64,000 bases of DNA from Myxococcota bacterium (GTDB lineage: Bacteria; Myxococcota_A; Bradymonadia; UBA7976; UBA1532), in assembly GCA_963169045.1 (NCBI GenBank), contig CAUJDF010000070.1, positions 186,001-250,000 on the forward strand, in the 5' to 3' direction. The position numbers were made by a program, and so were the translations under genes. The number at the start of each line of letters is the position of its first letter. Position 1 is the stretch's first letter. Positions 61,120 through 64,000 of the stretch are shown piece after piece. The notes beneath the pieces are model-generated. The model was not told the DNA's origin. It saw only the letters and a program-made list of their open reading frames with translations, and did no database searches.

Positions 61120-61548
61120 CCGCTCCGTCCCGCCCGCGGTCCCCCGAGCCGGAGCCGTCGTTCGACCTCACCGCCTGACGGGCGCCACGTCCCGACGGCC
61201 AACAGAAGCGAAGCCGCAGACCCCTTCGGGTGGGGCCGCCGCCGCAAGTCTGCGGCGGCCCCATGGCGGCGAGCTTCCCCGCCCGCCGTCGGCGGCCCCT
61301 CCTCTGCGGGGTCGGGGGCACTCCATCCGCAAGCGCCCACCTGTGGCCCTCGCCGATCGAACCGCCCGTGTTCCGGGTCGTTGCGAGAGGCGGCTTGAAC
61401 GTCCCATCCGCCGACCTCCTGTTCAGCGTGTTTACAAGATTTCAAGAGCCGTGCAACATCCTGGGTCGGGGGGCGCGAGACACCCGAACCTCTGGACCTC
61501 GAATCCGAACATCAGGAGGCGCCGAAGTGGCGTGGTGCGCGATGGACC
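61120..61548. other. Intergenic region with competing hairpins
   Basis: No gene is visible. GGGGCCGCCGC (61232-61242) and GCGGCGGCCCC (61252-61262) form an 11-bp hairpin. GCCGCAGAC (61213-61221) is complementary to GTCTGCGGC (61248-61256), so a second, mutually exclusive pairing is possible. There is no T-tract, so a terminator is not certain. A CAGGAGG sequence at 61513-61519 stands 30 nt before the next GTG start, too far to serve it directly. Confidence 0.6.
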
Positions 61549-62415
61549 GTGGCGGCGGGCGTGGGCCTGCTGATGGGGCTGCCCGGGGGGGCGATGGCCG
61601 TCGACGGGGTGGTCGAGATCAACGAGGCGCGGGTCCAGGCCGGCAACATCACACCGGGCGACACGCCGGGGTATCCGGTGACGATCACCCGTCCGGGGAG
61701 CTACCGCCTCACCGGCGACCTGAGCCATGCGCTCGTCCCGGGTGAGAGCGCGATCGACGTCCTGACGAACGGCGCCACGATCGACCTCAACGGTTTCACC
61801 ATCTTCGGCCCGGGTTGCTCGGCGGCGGCCATCTCGCAGGGGCAATGCACGGGGGCTGCGATTTCAGGGGGCGGCCAGATGACCGTTCTGAACGGGCAGA
61901 TTCAGGCAAGCGCCGGCATCCGTCTGTCCGAGTTCGCCCGAGTCTCGAACGTGACACTCACCGCCTACGCCGCCGGCGTCGCGATCCAGGTCACCGGTGA
62001 CGGAAACGTCATCGAGAACGTGCAGATCGACATGCGGGGGGCGGGGATCGGCATCCAGGCCAACCACTGGAACGATGGACGGCCGGGTAGCATCCTCGTG
62101 CGCGACGCCGTGATCGCCTTCCGGAGTCCGGGCTCGGGCACCGGGTACTCCGAGAGTGGCTTCGTGCGGAGCCGGCTCGAGCGGGTAGTGGTGCGCGGGG
62201 GCCAGGTCGGCATCTCGTCCCACGGTCGGCTCCTCCTGTCCGACAGCATGATCGAGGGACAGACGTCCTGGGGCGTCGTGAACCACAACAACACGGGCGC
62301 GCTCGTCGTGGCCTTGTCGGGCAACGTGATCGACGCGGCCCCTCAGGGCCGGGACATCTTCGGACCTCACGTCCACCTCACCCCGAGCAGCTGCGGCGCC
62401 GGGGTCTGTCCCTGA
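61549..62415 (+). CDS. Secreted parallel beta-helix protein
   Basis: 288 residues from GTG 61549. The short hydrophobic start (VGLLMGLPGGAMA) looks like a signal peptide without its basic n-region, and CAGGAGG lies 30 nt upstream, so the true start may be a non-ATG codon further up or an indel may be present. The mature part has rung-like repeats: SAIDVLTNGATIDLNGFTIF, GNVIENVQIDMRGAGIGIQA, LLLSDSMIEGQTSWGVVNHN and ALSGNVIDAAP, as in right-handed beta-helix (pectate-lyase-like) proteins. Catalytic residues not evident. Two Cys pairs (GCSAAAISQGQC and SCGAGVC) may form disulfides. Confidence 0.82.
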   Translation: MAAGVGLLMGLPGGAMAVDGVVEINEARVQAGNITPGDTPGYPVTITRPGSYRLTGDLSHALVPGESAIDVLTNGATIDLNGFTIFGPGCSAAAISQGQCTGAAISGGGQMTVLNGQIQASAGIRLSEFARVSNVTLTAYAAGVAIQVTGDGNVIENVQIDMRGAGIGIQANHWNDGRPGSILVRDAVIAFRSPGSGTGYSESGFVRSRLERVVVRGGQVGISSHGRLLLSDSMIEGQTSWGVVNHNNTGALVVALSGNVIDAAPQGRDIFGPHVHLTPSSCGAGVCP

Positions 62416-62450
62416 CTTCGTGAAACCGGCTGCGGCCCCGGGAGAGCGTG

Positions 62451-64000
62451 ATGCCTGCGCACGTCTACACTCTGCGCCGATCCCGATGGCGCGCCGTTCT
62501 CCTCACGGTCGGCCTCGCGGCGTCGCCCGCCGCGGCAGAGACGCCGCTGCGCACGCTGTGGTGGTCGGCCGACGCGATCATCGACGTCGACGGCTCGGTC
62601 CTGTACCCGAACGACGCGTACCGCGAGCGCGGTGACGCCTCGGGGCGCGTCGAGGTGGGCCAGGGGGCCGACGGCGACCTGACCGCCCTGCACGTCTTCG
62701 GAGACGGCACGTTCCTGGCGGCGTACGACGTCGACCTCGTGCTCGGGGATGAGGCCTTCGAGACACGCGACGTCGCGTTCTGGGACGGCGCGGCGTGGTC
62801 GCCATACTTCCGCGGCGTCGAGGCCCGGGTGCCCGCCGGCGTGGGCGTGGACGCGGTCACCGTCGACGCAGAGGGCGATCTGCTGCTCTCGTTCGACACC
62901 TCGTTCGAGGCGTTCGGCCTGCAAATCGAAGACGAAGACGTCGTCCGGTACCAGCTCGACGCGGAGCAGCCGCTCGTCACCGTCTTCGACGGGACGGCGG
63001 CCGGCGTCGAACCGGCGTGGGACGTCGATGCGGTCGACCGCCTCGCCACGTCCGGCACCTTCCTCTTCTCGTTCGACGGCCCGGGCGTCGTCGGGGGCGT
63101 GGCCTTCGCCGACGAGGACGTGCTCGAGCACGACCCGGTCGCCGGCACGTGGACCATGGTCTTGCGCGGCGCGCAGATCCACCCGGGCCTCGCCGAGGTG
63201 AACCTCGACGCGGTCTCGGCGCGACCGGAGCGGGACACCGACGGCGACGGCCTCTCCGACGCCGAGGAAGAGACGCTCGGCACCGATCCGCTCGACCCCG
63301 ATATGGACGACGACAGCCTCGACGACCGCCGCGAAGTGCGCGAGACGCTGACGGATCCGACGTCCGCCGACACCGACGGCGACGGCCTGGACGACGGCCT
63401 CGAGGTCCGCCGCGGGAGCGCCCCCCGCCTCGCCGACACCGACGGCGACCGCCTGGACGACGGCGACGAGCTCGACCACGGCACCGACCCGCTGACCCGG
63501 GACACCGACGCCGACGGCCTGGGCGACGGTGATGAGATCGGCGTCCACGGCACGGATCCCAACCTCGCCGACTCCGACGGCGACAACCTGGAAGACGGCG
63601 AAGAGGTCGCGCAGGGCACCGACCCGACGGCACGCGACTCGGACCTCGACGGCGTCGACGACGACCTCGAGATCGCGGCGGGCACCAACCCCCTGCTGGC
63701 GCGCACGCTCCTCGACACGTTCCTCGTCTCGCCCGACGTCGCGGTGAGCCTCGGCGGCACCTTCGTCGACGACCACGACGTCGTCCGCGTCGAGCCCGGC
63801 GCCGTCGCCCTGGTGGCTCTCGGAGCCGTCCCGGCGGACGCCGACGTCGTCGCCCACCACGCGGATCGCCTGGGAGCGCACCTCCTCGTGTTCGACACGA
63901 CCGTCGTGCTGGCCGGCGGCGGTTTCGCCGGGCCGGCCGACGTCGTGCGGTTCGCCGGGGGCACCCACCGGGTCGTCTTCTCGGGCGCGGCGGCCGGCGT
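62451..64000 (+). CDS. Secreted TSP3/calcium-repeat protein (partial)
   Basis: Open from ATG 62451 (GGGAGAG upstream) to the window edge, 516 codons read, C-terminus missing. Signal peptide RWRAVLLTVGLAASPAAAE. An N-terminal beta-rich domain (about 30-255) lacks recognised motifs. Residues about 260-417 hold calcium-type repeats: DTDGDGLSDAEEETLGTDP, DMDDDSLDDRREVRETLTDP, DTDGDGLDDGLEVRRG, DTDADGLGDGDEIGVHGTDP and DSDGDNLEDGEEVAQGTDP. Such TSP3-like repeats bind Ca2+ and often link surface domains. A further beta-rich domain begins at about 425 (LLDTFLVSPDVAVSLGG). Confidence 0.92.
   Translation, partial: MPAHVYTLRRSRWRAVLLTVGLAASPAAAETPLRTLWWSADAIIDVDGSVLYPNDAYRERGDASGRVEVGQGADGDLTALHVFGDGTFLAAYDVDLVLGDEAFETRDVAFWDGAAWSPYFRGVEARVPAGVGVDAVTVDAEGDLLLSFDTSFEAFGLQIEDEDVVRYQLDAEQPLVTVFDGTAAGVEPAWDVDAVDRLATSGTFLFSFDGPGVVGGVAFADEDVLEHDPVAGTWTMVLRGAQIHPGLAEVNLDAVSARPERDTDGDGLSDAEEETLGTDPLDPDMDDDSLDDRREVRETLTDPTSADTDGDGLDDGLEVRRGSAPRLADTDGDRLDDGDELDHGTDPLTRDTDADGLGDGDEIGVHGTDPNLADSDGDNLEDGEEVAQGTDPTARDSDLDGVDDDLEIAAGTNPLLARTLLDTFLVSPDVAVSLGGTFVDDHDVVRVEPGAVALVALGAVPADADVVAHHADRLGAHLLVFDTTVVLAGGGFAGPADVVRFAGGTHRVVFSGAAAG

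Overview
The window is very GC-rich bacterial DNA. Several features point to a Myxococcota (former Deltaproteobacteria) genome: a MYXO-CTERM-like sorting tail on a polysaccharide-monooxygenase-like protein (40928-41674), myxobacterial Cys-rich disulfide repeats, a DUF1592/DUF1552 gene pair, many lipoproteins with an Asp/Ala/Pro linker after the lipobox, and giant secreted Cys-rich multi-domain proteins. Coding density is high, many genes overlap by ATGA, and long antisense open frames are common because GC is so high at third codon positions. No rRNA, tRNA, insertion sequence, prophage or CRISPR array was recognised. The exact species cannot be named from the sequence.

Layout. 1-11.5 kb: two divergent giant exported proteins. 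The leftward one is cut by the window start and combines lamin-tail, CotH-kinase-like, beta-helix, DNRLRE-like and EGF modules; the rightward one has an alpha/alpha-toroid domain, TSP3 repeats and a five-copy 55-residue Cys repeat. 11.9-14.5 kb: two small lipoproteins and a membrane protein. 14.6-19.7 kb: a leftward operon of DUF2760 and two atypical Hsp70 proteins. 19.8-23 kb: a duplicated-domain lipoprotein and a PPC-domain / hydrolase / DUF6929-like operon. 23.2-28.4 kb: a molybdopterin oxidoreductase, a METTL20-like methyltransferase, a membrane protein and an MFS carrier. 28.5-29.3 kb: a repeat-rich island with a four-helix-bundle (S23-like) gene between long inverted repeats. 29.4-34.4 kb: two genes that seem frameshifted and a LamG lipoprotein. 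34.5-40.8 kb: purE-purK, a LuxR-type regulator, a dicarboxylate/amino-acid symporter and a membrane pyrophosphatase. 40.9-45.1 kb: the LPMO-like protein, a secreted Sel1-repeat protein and an orphan DNA methyltransferase. 45.2-50.4 kb: the DUF1592/DUF1552 pair and two lipoproteins. 50.4-50.97 kb: a 63-bp repeat array with a perfect palindrome. 51-53.8 kb: MgtE and a PI-PLC-like protein. 53.9-57.4 kb: a leftward operon under a TPP riboswitch. 57.5-64 kb: three exported proteins, the last cut by the window end.

The strongest unusual signals are: (i) a near-consensus TPP riboswitch in front of genes for an outer-membrane beta-barrel and a beta-propeller-like lipoprotein, suggesting an undescribed route of thiamine uptake or sensing at the cell surface; (ii) the S23-like gene framed by 63/68-bp inverted repeats, an architecture like that of 23S rRNA intervening sequences but in an intergenic setting; (iii) the DUF2760-Hsp70-Hsp70 module; (iv) the palindrome-bearing 63-bp repeat array. 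Three leftward genes (30187-30737, 33427-34394, 53950-54590) need one or more frame changes to read through, which means either decay or indel errors in the assembly.
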